Notes: generated by a model from the sequence alone, not told the origin. A stretch of DNA of 64,000 bases from Chryseobacterium sp. SSA4.19 (GCF_022601875.1 NZ_JAKVIP010000010.1:81418-145417), one strand, 5' to 3'. Numbered from the stretch's first letter, positions 35,584-45,228 are shown. Numbers and translations: made by a program.

Positions 35584-37443
35584 ATGAAAAAAATATATAT
35601 AATTTTTGCGCTTTCATTTGTCTCTACAGCTTTTTCCCAATCCAGAACTCTGGAAAAAGTTGAGCCTGCTTTCTGGTGGAAAGGAATGAAAAACCCGGAA
35701 CTGCAGATTCTGGTGTACGGAAAAGATATTGCAAGTCAGGAAATTGAACTGTCTGACGGTGTTCAGATTAAAGATATTAAGAAAGTAGAGAATCCCAATT
35801 ATGTTTTCATAACGGTGAATACCGAGGAAATCAACGTTTCGAAATTTAAAATCAATATAAAAAAGAACAGAAAAAATACAGGGTCTTATATTTATGAACT
35901 GAAACAGAGAAATCCTGACTCTGCTTCACGCGAATCTTACACGTCAAAAGATGTGATGTACCTCATCATGCCGGACCGTTTTGCTAACGGTGATGAGAAG
36001 AATGATTCCAGACCCGATCTTGCCGAAAAAGCAAACCGGAATCTTGCCAATGGAAGACATGGCGGTGACTTAAAAGGAATTATCAATAATATCGACTATA
36101 TTCAGAATCTCGGTGCTACGGCAGTATGGCTGACCCCTGTAAATGAAGACAACGAAAAAATATATTCCTATCACGGATATGCCCAGACTGATCTCTATAA
36201 AATCGATGGCCGCTATGGAACGAATGAAGACTACCGTCAGCTTTCCCGGGAACTCAATAAAAGGAATATGAAACTGGTAATGGATTATGTGACCAACCAC
36301 TGGGGGATTTCACACTGGATCATTAAAGATCTGCCGACAAAAGACTGGATTCACAGCTTCAGTGATGGTGAAAAAGGATTCAAGCGTTCCAATTATAAAA
36401 TTACAGCCCAATTCGACACCAATGCTTCGGACATTGATAAGAAAATTGCGCTGGACGGCTGGTTTGATACTACGATGCCTGATATTAACCAGAAGAATCC
36501 TCTGGTATTACAATATCTGATTCAAAATGCCATCTGGTGGATTGAATATGCCGAGCTTGGCGGATTCAGGGTAGATACGTATCCTTACAATGATAAGGAA
36601 GCTATGGCGAAATGGGCAAAAGCCATTACCGATGAATATCCTAAATTCAATATCGTAGGCGAAACTTGGCTGAACACTGCCGGGCATATTTCAGCCTGGC
36701 AGAAAGATTCCAAAACAGGAGAGGCAGCGAACTATAATTCCAATCTTCCTTCCGTGATGGATTTTATGCTGTACGGAAATATGCCCAAAGCCTTAAACGA
36801 AAAGCAGGGTTGGGATACGGGAATGATGAGGATTTACGACGTGCTTTCAAGTGATTTTCTCTATCCGGATATCAATAATGTGCTGGTTTTCTTTGAAAAC
36901 CATGATACCGAAAGATGGAATGAAATCTTCAATGGAGATCTAAAAGCGTATAAAATGGGATTGACGCTACTTTCCACGGTCAGAGGAATACCACAGATCT
37001 ATTATGGCTCTGAAATAGGGATGAGAGGAGATAAAAATAAAGGCGGTGATGCGGATATCCGAAGGGATTTTCCGGGCGGCTGGAAATCAGATACGCAGAA
37101 TGCCTTTAATATTTCCGGTCAGACAGCGGAGCAGAAAGAATTCTATCAGTTTACCCAAAAAATACTGAACTGGAGAAAAAGCAAGGACGTAATTCATACA
37201 GGCAAAACCAAAAATTATATTCCTCAGGATAATGTATTTGTTTATTTCAGGTATGATGATAAAGAAAGTGTAATGGTAATATTGAACAGCAACGAAAAAG
37301 ATCAGGTTATAGACCTGAAACGTTTTGCAGAGTCGCTGAACGGATTCTCAAAAGGCAGGGAAATTATTTCAGACAGAGACCTTTCACTACACAATACATT
37401 GTCTGTACCGGCTAAAACTTCAATGGTCATCGAACTAAAATAA
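35584..37443 (+). CDS. Alpha-amylase family protein (GH13), SusA/neopullulanase-like
   Basis: Secreted enzyme of 619 residues. A signal peptide (ending near TAFSQ) precedes a cyclomaltodextrinase-type N-terminal domain (about 25-110), a (beta/alpha)8 barrel and a C-terminal beta domain. GH13 regions are intact: region I DYVTNH (Asp234-His239), nucleophile Asp331 in FRVDTYP with Arg329, acid/base Glu360 in VGETW, and His440-Asp441 in FFENHD. It would degrade starch fragments imported by the SusCD complex into maltooligosaccharides in the periplasm, working with the GH97 enzyme. Confidence 0.94.
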   Translation: MKKIYIIFALSFVSTAFSQSRTLEKVEPAFWWKGMKNPELQILVYGKDIASQEIELSDGVQIKDIKKVENPNYVFITVNTEEINVSKFKINIKKNRKNTGSYIYELKQRNPDSASRESYTSKDVMYLIMPDRFANGDEKNDSRPDLAEKANRNLANGRHGGDLKGIINNIDYIQNLGATAVWLTPVNEDNEKIYSYHGYAQTDLYKIDGRYGTNEDYRQLSRELNKRNMKLVMDYVTNHWGISHWIIKDLPTKDWIHSFSDGEKGFKRSNYKITAQFDTNASDIDKKIALDGWFDTTMPDINQKNPLVLQYLIQNAIWWIEYAELGGFRVDTYPYNDKEAMAKWAKAITDEYPKFNIVGETWLNTAGHISAWQKDSKTGEAANYNSNLPSVMDFMLYGNMPKALNEKQGWDTGMMRIYDVLSSDFLYPDINNVLVFFENHDTERWNEIFNGDLKAYKMGLTLLSTVRGIPQIYYGSEIGMRGDKNKGGDADIRRDFPGGWKSDTQNAFNISGQTAEQKEFYQFTQKILNWRKSKDVIHTGKTKNYIPQDNVFVYFRYDDKESVMVILNSNEKDQVIDLKRFAESLNGFSKGREIISDRDLSLHNTLSVPAKTSMVIELK

Positions 37444-37548
37444 AAATACACACGCTGTTAATCATGAATAATTAAAAGCAAATTACTTGTATTTACAGAG
37501 AAACGAATACTAAACAGATACCCAAAATTTGATTTAAACTCATTTAAT

Positions 37549-38061
37549 ATGAAAAGAACAACAATATTTTTTGCCCTGATAATGTTTGTCATGAATTGTA
37601 CCATCGTCCCGGCACAGGTTAAGGCGGAAAAAGAAAAAGCTGACATCAGCAAAGTGCTTGACGATTTTAACGTGGCAGCGGCCAAAGCGGATTTTAATAC
37701 TTATTTCAGTTATTTTGCTGATGAATCATCGTTTATCGGAACGGATGCCACGGAGATTTGGGGCAAAAAAGCATTTATGGGGTGGGCAAAGCCTTATTTC
37801 GATAAAAAATCAACCTGGAATTTTATTTCATTGAAGAGAAATATCCAGTTCAGTAAAGACGGTAATCTGGCGTGGTTTGATGAACTGCTGGATACCCAGA
37901 TGAAAATATGCCGTGGTTCAGGAGTAGTGGAAAAGATAAACGGACAATGGAAAATCCGACAATATGTTCTTTCCATGACAGTTCCTAATGAAGTCGTGGA
38001 TAAAGTAGTTGCATACAAAACTCCAATCGAAGAAGAATTAATCCAAAAACTGAAGCACTAA
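37549..38061 (+). CDS. Secreted NTF2/SnoaL-like protein
   Basis: Protein of 170 residues with a signal peptide (MKRTTIFFALIMFVMNCTIVPAQ; a lipobox-like cysteine at position 17 leaves lipoprotein status open). The mature part matches the SnoaL-type NTF2-like fold: VLDDFNVAAAKADFNTYFSYF, then the cone-shaped sheet strands with ADESSFIGTDATEIWGKKAF and GSGVVEKINGQWKIRQYVLS. Such proteins often bind small ligands without known catalysis. Its stop overlaps the start of the sugar transporter gene (taatg), so the two are coupled. Role unknown. Confidence 0.85.
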   Translation: MKRTTIFFALIMFVMNCTIVPAQVKAEKEKADISKVLDDFNVAAAKADFNTYFSYFADESSFIGTDATEIWGKKAFMGWAKPYFDKKSTWNFISLKRNIQFSKDGNLAWFDELLDTQMKICRGSGVVEKINGQWKIRQYVLSMTVPNEVVDKVVAYKTPIEEELIQKLKH

Positions 38062-39479
38062 TGGCGGAGATGGCAGCAAAACACGATACCGGTAAATTTG
38101 GAAGAATAAAAAAACCGAATCTTTCCATGGCTCAGATCATCAACATGAGCATGGGATTTTTAGGCATCCAGATGGCTTTTGGACTGCAGAATGGCAATGC
38201 AAGCAGGATTTTAGCCAATTTTGGGGCTGATGTTCACGAGCTGTCATGGTTCTGGCTGGTTGCTCCGGTAACAGGATTGATTGTCCAGCCAATAATAGGG
38301 CATTTGGGAGACAATACCTGGAGTCCGCTTGGAAGAAGGAAACCTTATTTCCTGATTGGCGCTGTTCTTTGTGCAATTGGCCTAGTTATGCTTCCCAATG
38401 CTGCTTCCGCCACACAGATGATGGCTGCCAATGTATTGCTTCTTGCTGTGATATTTCTTGCGATGATGGACGCGTCTATCAATGTAGCCATGGAACCTTT
38501 TCGCGCATTGGTAGGAGATATGCTTCCTAAGCATCAGGGGACCATTGGCTTTTCCGTACAGACGATTTTAATTGGAATCGGTGCTGTGATAGGGTCCTAC
38601 ATGCCAGATTGGCTGACCGGAATCGGAGTTTCCAATACAGCTCCTGAAGGATTTGTAGCTGATAACGTTATCTATTCTTTCTACGCAGGTGCAGTGTTGC
38701 TTTTACTTACTATTCTGTATACGATTTTTACCACCAAAGAATATTCGCCTAAGCAGTTCGCAGAATTTGCCAATGAAGATCCGGAAACAGTTCATTCTTC
38801 TAAATTTTCAGATATTTTTAAGGACTTTGCCCATATTCCGGCTCAGATGAAAAAACTGGGCGCAGTACAGTTCTTTTCATGGTTTGCACTGTTTACCATG
38901 TGGGTATTTACTACCAGTGCAGTGGCTACGCATCATTTCGGGCTTCTTCCTGAGGATACACACTCAAAGGCCTTTAATGATGCCGGTGATCTTACCGGTA
39001 AGCTGTTCGGGATGTATAATCTTTGGGCTATTCCGTTTGCATTTTTACTGACTCCCTTAGCCAAAGCAATAGGTAAAAAGCAAACCCATGCTTTGGCTTT
39101 ACTATGTGGAGGACTGGGTTTGATTTCCATGTATTTTATAAAAGATACCGGTTTTCTCTGGACTTCAATGATCGGACTGGGTTTTGCCTGGGCCAGTATT
39201 TTAGCGATGCCGTATGCAATGCTGATTGAAGTCATTCCACAGAAAAAAATGGGAGTGTATATGGGCATCTTTAATTTCTTTATTGTAATTCCGCAAATTA
39301 TCAACGGGATTTTCGGAGGGCCTATAGTGAACCGTTTTTTCGGAAATTATGCGATGGATTACATTGTGGTAGGCGGTATCTGTATGATTCTGGGAGCTGT
39401 GATGACAATGGTTTTTATCAAGTCAGATGATGAAACTCCACAGGAGATTGAAGAAGAAATCCAGCAGGTGCATTTTTAA
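38061..39479 (+). CDS. SLC45/GPH-like sugar MFS transporter
   Basis: Inner-membrane permease of 472 residues with 12 predicted helices. The cytoplasmic loop motif GHLGDNTWSPLGRRKPYFLIG (here split by helix ends) is typical of SLC45-type and sucrose/maltose transporters of the MFS. Its place at the end of a locus with GH97 and GH13 enzymes indicates maltose or maltodextrin uptake across the inner membrane. It begins within the stop of the upstream NTF2-like gene. Confidence 0.9.
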   Translation: MAEMAAKHDTGKFGRIKKPNLSMAQIINMSMGFLGIQMAFGLQNGNASRILANFGADVHELSWFWLVAPVTGLIVQPIIGHLGDNTWSPLGRRKPYFLIGAVLCAIGLVMLPNAASATQMMAANVLLLAVIFLAMMDASINVAMEPFRALVGDMLPKHQGTIGFSVQTILIGIGAVIGSYMPDWLTGIGVSNTAPEGFVADNVIYSFYAGAVLLLLTILYTIFTTKEYSPKQFAEFANEDPETVHSSKFSDIFKDFAHIPAQMKKLGAVQFFSWFALFTMWVFTTSAVATHHFGLLPEDTHSKAFNDAGDLTGKLFGMYNLWAIPFAFLLTPLAKAIGKKQTHALALLCGGLGLISMYFIKDTGFLWTSMIGLGFAWASILAMPYAMLIEVIPQKKMGVYMGIFNFFIVIPQIINGIFGGPIVNRFFGNYAMDYIVVGGICMILGAVMTMVFIKSDDETPQEIEEEIQQVHF

Positions 39480-39513
39480 CCGGTTTAAGAGATAACTTAT
39501 CACAACTATGATT

Positions 39514-39539
39514 AGCAGGCTTTTTAGTCTGCTTTTTTT
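39514..39539 (+). terminator. Terminator at the end of the starch locus
   Basis: Eight-bp stem agcaggct / agtctgct (one G-U pair) with loop tttt, followed by ttttttg, 35 bp after the transporter stop. Confidence 0.8.
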
Positions 39540-39682
39540 GATATTAAAACTATTTTCTATCATTCATATAATTAAACTCTAAAATTTCCGTCATTACATT
39601 TATACAATCTATCGAAATTTAATTTTTTCTTAAGCTGATACCTCTTTTAAATTTCTAATTTAGAGTAACCAAATTTTAAAGA

Positions 39683-41218
39683 ATGTATGATATTATCATT
39701 ATAGGAAGCGGGGCAGGAGGTGCTACCATGGCCTATAAGCTTGCTGACAGCGGAAAAAAAATCTTAATAATAGAAAGAGGGGATTATGTTCCGGTAGAAA
39801 AAGAAAATTGGGATTCTGCAGAAGTATTTCAGAAAAACAGGTACACGACCACTGATCTGTGGCTTGATAAGCACGGAAAAACATTCAGGCCTGGAATGCA
39901 TTACAATGTCGGCGGGAATACAAAATTTTATGGAGCTGCCTTATTCAGGCTAAGAGAAGAGGACTTTAAAGAAATACAGCATTACGGAGGCAGTTCTCCG
40001 GCCTGGCCGATCCAATATGAAGATCTGAAAGCGTATTATCTGGAAGCTGAAGAACTTTTTTATGTTCATGGAAAAAGAGGATCAGATCCTACGGAGCCAC
40101 CGGCATCAGAACCTTATCCGTATGATGCATTGCCTCACGAACCAAGGATTCAGGAAATTTTTGATGAGCTTACCCAATATGGCCTGCAGCCTTTTGAATT
40201 ACCCATCGGTGTTAACTTCACTCCGCATCCCGCAATCAATGCGCCGTATATCTTAGACCGTTTTGACGGCTTTCCGGATGCTGCTGAACGAAAAGGCGAT
40301 GCTCATCTGTGTTCATTATCCAAAGCACTGGAATATCCTAATGTTGAGCTTCTGGTCAACACCAAAGTGCTGAAGCTGAATACTGATGATGAAGGGAAAA
40401 GGATATCAGAAGTGATCGTGGAGCAAAACGGAGAAACAAAAATGTTTGCGGCAGATTATATCGTGCTTTCAGCAGGCGCGATTAATTCGGCTGCCTTATT
40501 ATTGCAGAGCAAAAATGAAAAATTTCCTACCGGGCTGGCCAATTCATCCGATCAGGTAGGTAGAAATTATATGTTTCACCAGAATACAGCTCTCGTGGCT
40601 TTGTACACCGAACCCAATTATACCAAATTCGGGAAAACCTTTGGTATCAATGATTTTTACCATGCCGGTAGGGGATATGAATTTCCTTTAGGGCACATCC
40701 AGATGCTTGGGAAATCGGACGAACACCAGATCAGAGCAGACAGCCCGGTTCCGGCACCCGGTTTTACCTTTGAGCTGATGGCAAAGCATGCCGTAGATTT
40801 CTGGCTGACCTCCGAAGATCTTCCGGATCCTGAAAACAGGGTAACCGTAGAAGAGAACGGGCAGATCAGGATAAGCTATACCCCGAATAACCAAAAAGGG
40901 CATGAACTGCTGAAAGATGAGCTTACCAAAGCACTCAGGGCTTCCGGAAAATTCAATTCATTTTTCTTTAAAGGAATTTATTTCAGTAAAGGAATGGATA
41001 TTGCGTCACCTGCACACCAGAACGGAACAGCCAGAATGGGCACAGATCCTGGCACTTCAGTGGTAGATACTTATTGTAAAGCCCACGACCTTGAGAATCT
41101 GTATATCGTTGACGGCAGTTTCTTTGTATCCAGCGGAGCTGTAAATCCTGCCCTTACCATCATAGCCATAGCGCTCAGAGTGGGTGAACATCTTAAAAAG
41201 AATGTTTTGTCTTCATGA
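39683..41218 (+). CDS. GMC-family oxidoreductase
   Basis: FAD-dependent dehydrogenase of 511 residues. The dinucleotide-binding motif is GSGAGGATMAYKLA (about 8-21), the GMC signature region HYNVGGNTKFYGAAL follows at about 75-89, and the C-terminal FAD/active-site block carries His (SPAHQNGTARMG) and Asn (SSGAVNPALTI). No signal peptide, so it is cytosolic. These enzymes oxidise sugars, polyols or alcohols; the substrate here is unknown. It overlaps the next MFS gene by 4 bp, suggesting the pair imports and oxidises one compound. Confidence 0.9.
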   Translation: MYDIIIIGSGAGGATMAYKLADSGKKILIIERGDYVPVEKENWDSAEVFQKNRYTTTDLWLDKHGKTFRPGMHYNVGGNTKFYGAALFRLREEDFKEIQHYGGSSPAWPIQYEDLKAYYLEAEELFYVHGKRGSDPTEPPASEPYPYDALPHEPRIQEIFDELTQYGLQPFELPIGVNFTPHPAINAPYILDRFDGFPDAAERKGDAHLCSLSKALEYPNVELLVNTKVLKLNTDDEGKRISEVIVEQNGETKMFAADYIVLSAGAINSAALLLQSKNEKFPTGLANSSDQVGRNYMFHQNTALVALYTEPNYTKFGKTFGINDFYHAGRGYEFPLGHIQMLGKSDEHQIRADSPVPAPGFTFELMAKHAVDFWLTSEDLPDPENRVTVEENGQIRISYTPNNQKGHELLKDELTKALRASGKFNSFFFKGIYFSKGMDIASPAHQNGTARMGTDPGTSVVDTYCKAHDLENLYIVDGSFFVSSGAVNPALTIIAIALRVGEHLKKNVLSS

Positions 41219-42381
41219 ATTCGGCCGTCGCAAAAACAGGGATGGTATTTTTACTAGCCTTCCTGACCGGAGTTAATTTTGTAGTTTTTCCGGCATTGGG
41301 AGCCGCTTTCACGGATCCTTCGGTTTTTGCGCTCTCGTCATCACAGTTCGGAGCGCTGTTTTTACCGCAGGTGATATGTATTATCATTTCATGTCTTGCA
41401 GCTCCCTTTCTGGTCAATAGGATGGGTCCGAAGATTATACTAACGATCGGAGTTGCCTTGATGCTTTTGTCTACAGGAAGTCTCTGGGGGTCGCAGTTTT
41501 TTATCAATGACAAATCTCTGATATTTCCGGTTCTTATGGTGCTGGTCGCTTGTACGGGATCCGGTTTTGGACTTTCCATTACAACCCTGAATCCTCTGGC
41601 AGCGAGTTTATTTAAAAACAACCCGTCATCTGCTATTCTGATCCTTCAGTTTCTGGTTGGGCTGGGAACTTCTGCTTCACCTCTGATGATGAGCCTTGCC
41701 GGGAATGTACACAACTGGATGATGGTTCCCGGAATTATTTTTATAGCCGTTGGCGCGAGCTTTATTCTCTTTTTATTTGTCAGGCTTGAAAAAGGGACAT
41801 TTTTTGAACTGCCCGGTCATTTCAGTATTCCTTCCAGGCTTTGGGTCTTCTTTGGAATAATCATTCTATATGGCTGTATTGAAGGAACTTTCGGAAGCTT
41901 CGGCACCGTTATCCTTAAAAATAAAGGACTCACCAATTCCGATGCCAGTTTAGGACTTTCTTTATTATGGGGCGGTATTGCTGTAAACCGTTTACTGTTT
42001 GGGATTTTTGCAAAGAAATACAATCTGTCTTATATATTCCTGCTGTCGCCGTTATTGGTTGGGGGAGGCATTCTATGGTTAATGGGTTCATCGGGAGCTC
42101 AAACGGTTCTTCTGCTAATGTCATTCATCGGTTTTTGTATGGGAAGTATGTTTCCTGGCACGATTGGTTGGGGAACGGTTGAATTCCCATCGCTTTCGGT
42201 CATGGTTTCCGGATTAATGATGGCTGCCAACCAGATTGGAACAGGAACGGTGACTCATGTTTTGGGAGATTTTGAAGACCGGACTTCTTTGATTCTTAAA
42301 GTTCTTGTAGCTTTTACCCTGATTATCTGCGCAGGACTTTTCCTGTTGAAGAAAAACTCCAAAATCAAAGAAGCATTCTGA
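41215..42381 (+). CDS. MFS transporter
   Basis: Twelve-helix permease of 388 residues. The first helix is GMVFLLAFLTGVNFVVFPAL; it carries the short loop LVNRMGPK typical of MFS motif A in a divergent form. The start ATGA overlaps the stop of the GMC oxidoreductase, so the two are translationally coupled. Substrate unknown; most likely the substrate or product of that enzyme. Confidence 0.87.
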   Translation: MNSAVAKTGMVFLLAFLTGVNFVVFPALGAAFTDPSVFALSSSQFGALFLPQVICIIISCLAAPFLVNRMGPKIILTIGVALMLLSTGSLWGSQFFINDKSLIFPVLMVLVACTGSGFGLSITTLNPLAASLFKNNPSSAILILQFLVGLGTSASPLMMSLAGNVHNWMMVPGIIFIAVGASFILFLFVRLEKGTFFELPGHFSIPSRLWVFFGIIILYGCIEGTFGSFGTVILKNKGLTNSDASLGLSLLWGGIAVNRLLFGIFAKKYNLSYIFLLSPLLVGGGILWLMGSSGAQTVLLLMSFIGFCMGSMFPGTIGWGTVEFPSLSVMVSGLMMAANQIGTGTVTHVLGDFEDRTSLILKVLVAFTLIICAGLFLLKKNSKIKEAF

Positions 42382-42461
42382 ATTGAAAATTCATATCATA
42401 ACTATGAAAATCCCCTCATCCTTTCTTATCTTACGTCAATATTCCGAAAACAGCGATGCAT

Positions 42462-42469
42462 TACATTTG
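42462..42469 (+). promoter_or_regulatory. -7 element upstream of the pirin gene
   Basis: TACATTTG lies 20 bp before the ATG. The -33 region is not obvious. Confidence 0.45.
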
Positions 42470-42489
42470 TAGTATAAATAAATAACAAT

Positions 42490-43218
42490 ATGAAAACAGT
42501 ATATCACAAAGCCGATTCGAGAGGTCATGCTGATCACGGATGGTTAAACAGTTACCACACCTTTAGTTTTGCCAATTACCAGAATAGGGAAAGAAGCAAC
42601 TTCGGGGTATTAAGGGTGCTGAATGATGATACCGTTTCCCAGGGAATGGGTTTTGGGACACATCCGCACAGGGATATGGAAATTATCTCTATTCCTCTTG
42701 AAGGTGATCTTGAACATAAAGATTCTATGGGAACCACAGCGGTTATTAAAAAAGGGGAAATTCAGGTGATGAGTGCCGGCACGGGCGTGATGCACAGTGA
42801 GTATAATAAAAATAAAGGTGAATCGGTAAAATTTCTTCAGATCTGGGTATTTCCGAGAGAAACTGGAGTTGAACCGAGATATGATCAGAAAAGCATTAAA
42901 GAAGGCGAAAAGATCAACGGCTTCCAACAGATTCTGTCACCAAATAAAAATGATGACGGAGTATGGATTCATCAGGATGCCTGGTTTAATCTTGCCAACT
43001 TTACCAAAGGAAACGGCAAAAACTACATGCTGAACAAAAAAGGAAACGGAGTCTATGCTTTTGTTTTAAAAGGAACTGCGAAGGTAGGTGACAGGATTTT
43101 AAATGAAAGAGATGGCCTGGGAATCTGGGACACGCAGAGCTTTAATATAGAAGCAGTGGAAGACACGGAAATTCTTCTCATGGAAGTGCCGATGGATTTA
43201 CCGGCTTATTTACAATAA
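42490..43218 (+). CDS. Pirin family protein (YhaK/quercetinase-like)
   Basis: Bicupin protein of 242 residues. The N-terminal cupin holds the metal-binding histidines in GTHPHRDMEII and the later His/Glu in VMHSEYN, matching the pirin signature. Members bind iron, and some act as quercetin 2,3-dioxygenases or redox-sensitive regulators; the bacterial role is usually stress-related. Cytosolic, no signal peptide. It has its own promoter and is followed by the FMN reductase gene after about 190 bp. Confidence 0.92.
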   Translation: MKTVYHKADSRGHADHGWLNSYHTFSFANYQNRERSNFGVLRVLNDDTVSQGMGFGTHPHRDMEIISIPLEGDLEHKDSMGTTAVIKKGEIQVMSAGTGVMHSEYNKNKGESVKFLQIWVFPRETGVEPRYDQKSIKEGEKINGFQQILSPNKNDDGVWIHQDAWFNLANFTKGNGKNYMLNKKGNGVYAFVLKGTAKVGDRILNERDGLGIWDTQSFNIEAVEDTEILLMEVPMDLPAYLQ

Positions 43219-43409
43219 AACCGTTCCGCAACTAAAAATTCCATCTCTGGAGGGATGCTGAAATTCAGGAAGAATTTTTGAAAAGAGTGGTAAATATAAT
43301 TTTAAAAATAACCAATTCTCGTTGAGCCAAATAATCTCTGCGAAATTAAAAATGCGAATTGTCAAAAATCTTTGTGACATTTGCGTCAAAATAAAAATAT
43401 AAAATAATA

Positions 43410-43961
43410 ATGAAAATTTTAGCTATAGCAGGAAGCAATTCCGAAACATCTATCAATAAACAACTGGTTACCTATGCCGCTTCACTGATTGAAAATGCAG
43501 ACGTGGAGATCGTAGATATGAATAATTTTGAAATGCCGATCTATAAACATCAACGTGAAGTGGAAAGCGGAGTTCCTCAGGAAGCAACTGATCTTGCCGC
43601 AAAGATTGACGGTGCAGATATACTTTTAATTTCTTTATCCGAACACAACGGAACCTATTCTTCAGCCTTCAAAAATGTATTTGACTGGACTTCAAGAATA
43701 AAAAACCGTGCAGTCTGGAACGAAGTACCGATGCTTTTAATGGCTACCGCACCCGGCGGAAGAGGCGGGCTTGGGGTTTTGGAAGCGGCAGCAAAACGTT
43801 TTCCTCTACACGGCGGAAATGTGGTGGATACCTTCTCATTGCCTTTCTTTAATGATAATTTTGATAAAGAGGCTCAGAAGATTTCAAATGAGGAAAAAGA
43901 CAATGAATTAAAAGAAAAGATTCAGAAAATTTCTGCTATCGAGTCTATCCTTGAAAAATAG
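43410..43961 (+). CDS. NADPH-dependent FMN reductase family protein
   Basis: Flavodoxin-like protein of 183 residues. The phosphate-binding start is AIAGSNSETSINKQL (about 4-18); ISLSEHNGTYSSAFKNVFDW (about 73-92) is the FMN isoalloxazine-binding block, and TAPGGRGGLGVLEAA follows. This is the YieF/ChrR-like group of NAD(P)H quinone or chromate reductases. It is cytosolic and lies next to pirin, which fits a redox-stress pair. Confidence 0.92.
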   Translation: MKILAIAGSNSETSINKQLVTYAASLIENADVEIVDMNNFEMPIYKHQREVESGVPQEATDLAAKIDGADILLISLSEHNGTYSSAFKNVFDWTSRIKNRAVWNEVPMLLMATAPGGRGGLGVLEAAAKRFPLHGGNVVDTFSLPFFNDNFDKEAQKISNEEKDNELKEKIQKISAIESILEK

Positions 43962-43963
43962 AA

Positions 43964-43994
43964 TTTGAATATTCATTTTAAATTACTATTTTTG
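43964..43994 (+). promoter_or_regulatory. Consensus promoter upstream of the purM leader
   Basis: TTTG (43964-43967), 19-bp spacer, TATTTTTG (43987-43994) is among the closest matches to the Bacteroidota consensus in this window. Transcription should start near 43999. Confidence 0.7.
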
Positions 43995-44008
43995 CAAAAA
44001 GAAAAAAG

Positions 44009-44083
44009 ATGAAAATTCAGGCCGCTTTTAAAGAATGTTTCTCCAAAAAAGGGAATGTTGTGGGCTCTGAAATTCTGAGATAA
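44009..44083 (+). CDS. Possible 24-residue leader peptide
   Basis: ATG to TAA encodes MKIQAAFKECFSKKGNVVGS followed by EILR. The ATG lies 14 bp after a strong -7 element and just behind gaaaaaag. A terminator follows directly (44091-44122), giving a complete unit of about 120 nt ahead of purM. It could be a leader peptide, a short protein or simply the transcribed part of a small RNA. I recognise no family. Confidence 0.35.
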   Translation: MKIQAAFKECFSKKGNVVGSEILR

Positions 44084-44090
44084 AACAACG

Positions 44091-44122
44091 GCCGATAATC
44101 TACCAAGATTGTCGGCTTTTTT
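44091..44122 (+). terminator. Terminator ahead of purM
   Basis: Eleven-bp stem gccgataatct / agattgtcggc (one G-U pair), loop acca, then tttttt. It lies 100 bp before purM, so the purine genes must be reached by readthrough or by a second promoter. Confidence 0.8.
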
Positions 44123-44223
44123 GTTTCTGAAATTTGAATAAAATAGTTAAAAAAGACAAAGGAATGATCAGGTATAAGATTAAGTCTGAATCTGAAATCT
44201 ACCATTTAATATCTAAATAAAAC

Positions 44224-45216
44224 ATGAGCAACACTTACAAATCAGCAGGCGTAGACAAAGAAGAAGGATACAAAACAGTTGACAAGATTAAAAAAGCGGT
44301 TGGCGAAACCCATAATTCCAATGTATTGAATCATCTGGGGAGTTTTGGAGCATTCTATGAAATCGGAGGGTATAAAAATCCTGTTTTGGTTTCAGGAACT
44401 GATGGCGTAGGGACAAAGCTGAAAGTAGCGTTAGATTCAAAAAGATATGATTCTATCGGTGTTGATTGTTTTGCCATGTGTGCCAATGATATCCTTTGCC
44501 ACGGGGCAAAGCCATTGTTTTTCTTAGACTATCTGGCTTGTGGAAAACTGGATTCTGAAATTGCCGCTGAAATTGTTTTAGGAATGGTGAAAGCGTGTAA
44601 AGATAACAACTGTGCACTGATTGGCGGTGAAACAGCTGAAATGCCGGGAATGTACCAGCCTGGAGATTATGACGTAGCCGGGTTCTGTGTAGGAATCGTG
44701 GAAAAAGATCAGATTATTGACGGCTCAGACATTAAAGCCGGAAACAAAATCATTGCTTTGCCAAGTTCAGGGTTCCATTCCAACGGGTTCTCTTTAGTAA
44801 GAAAAGTATTCCCCGATTTTAATGAGGAGTTTGAAGGGAAACCTTTGTATGAAACGCTTTTGGTTCCTACAAGATTATATTATAAAGATATTCATAAAGT
44901 GCTTGAAGAAGTACAGGTTTGCGGTATTGCACATATCACAGGCGGCGGATTGTATGAAAACATTCCGAGAATTATCGGTGACGGATTGTGTGCCTCTATT
45001 GACGCTTCTAAAATTCAGATCCCGAGTATCATGCTTGAATTAGAAAAAAGAGGTGGAGTTTCACGTGAAGAAATGTTCGGAACTTTCAATATGGGAGTAG
45101 GGATGATCGTGGTAGTGGATGCACAGCATGCTGAAAAAGTACTACATCTTTTAGATGATGCCTACGAAATCGGAGAAATTACGGAAGGAAGCGAAAAGAT
45201 TAATTTAACGGTATAA
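44224..45216 (+). CDS. purM: Phosphoribosylformylglycinamidine cyclo-ligase
   Basis: Cytosolic AIR synthetase of 330 residues, step five of purine synthesis: closes the imidazole ring of FGAM with ATP. Family features include YKSAGVDKEEGYKTVDKIK at the N terminus, SGTDGVGTKLKVA (about 60-72), DCFAMCANDILCHGAKPLFF, GGETAEMPGMY and HITGGGLYENIPR. Slightly shorter than enterobacterial PurM (about 345). It heads the purine cluster purM-purN-purH-purD-guaA. Confidence 0.96.
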   Translation: MSNTYKSAGVDKEEGYKTVDKIKKAVGETHNSNVLNHLGSFGAFYEIGGYKNPVLVSGTDGVGTKLKVALDSKRYDSIGVDCFAMCANDILCHGAKPLFFLDYLACGKLDSEIAAEIVLGMVKACKDNNCALIGGETAEMPGMYQPGDYDVAGFCVGIVEKDQIIDGSDIKAGNKIIALPSSGFHSNGFSLVRKVFPDFNEEFEGKPLYETLLVPTRLYYKDIHKVLEEVQVCGIAHITGGGLYENIPRIIGDGLCASIDASKIQIPSIMLELEKRGGVSREEMFGTFNMGVGMIVVVDAQHAEKVLHLLDDAYEIGEITEGSEKINLTV

Positions 45217-45228
45217 ATGTATTAACGT

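Noticed and set aside
44009..44122. Known riboswitch before purM
   Set aside because: No match to the purine, ZTP or PRPP riboswitch cores that I know; the unit has its own promoter and terminator.
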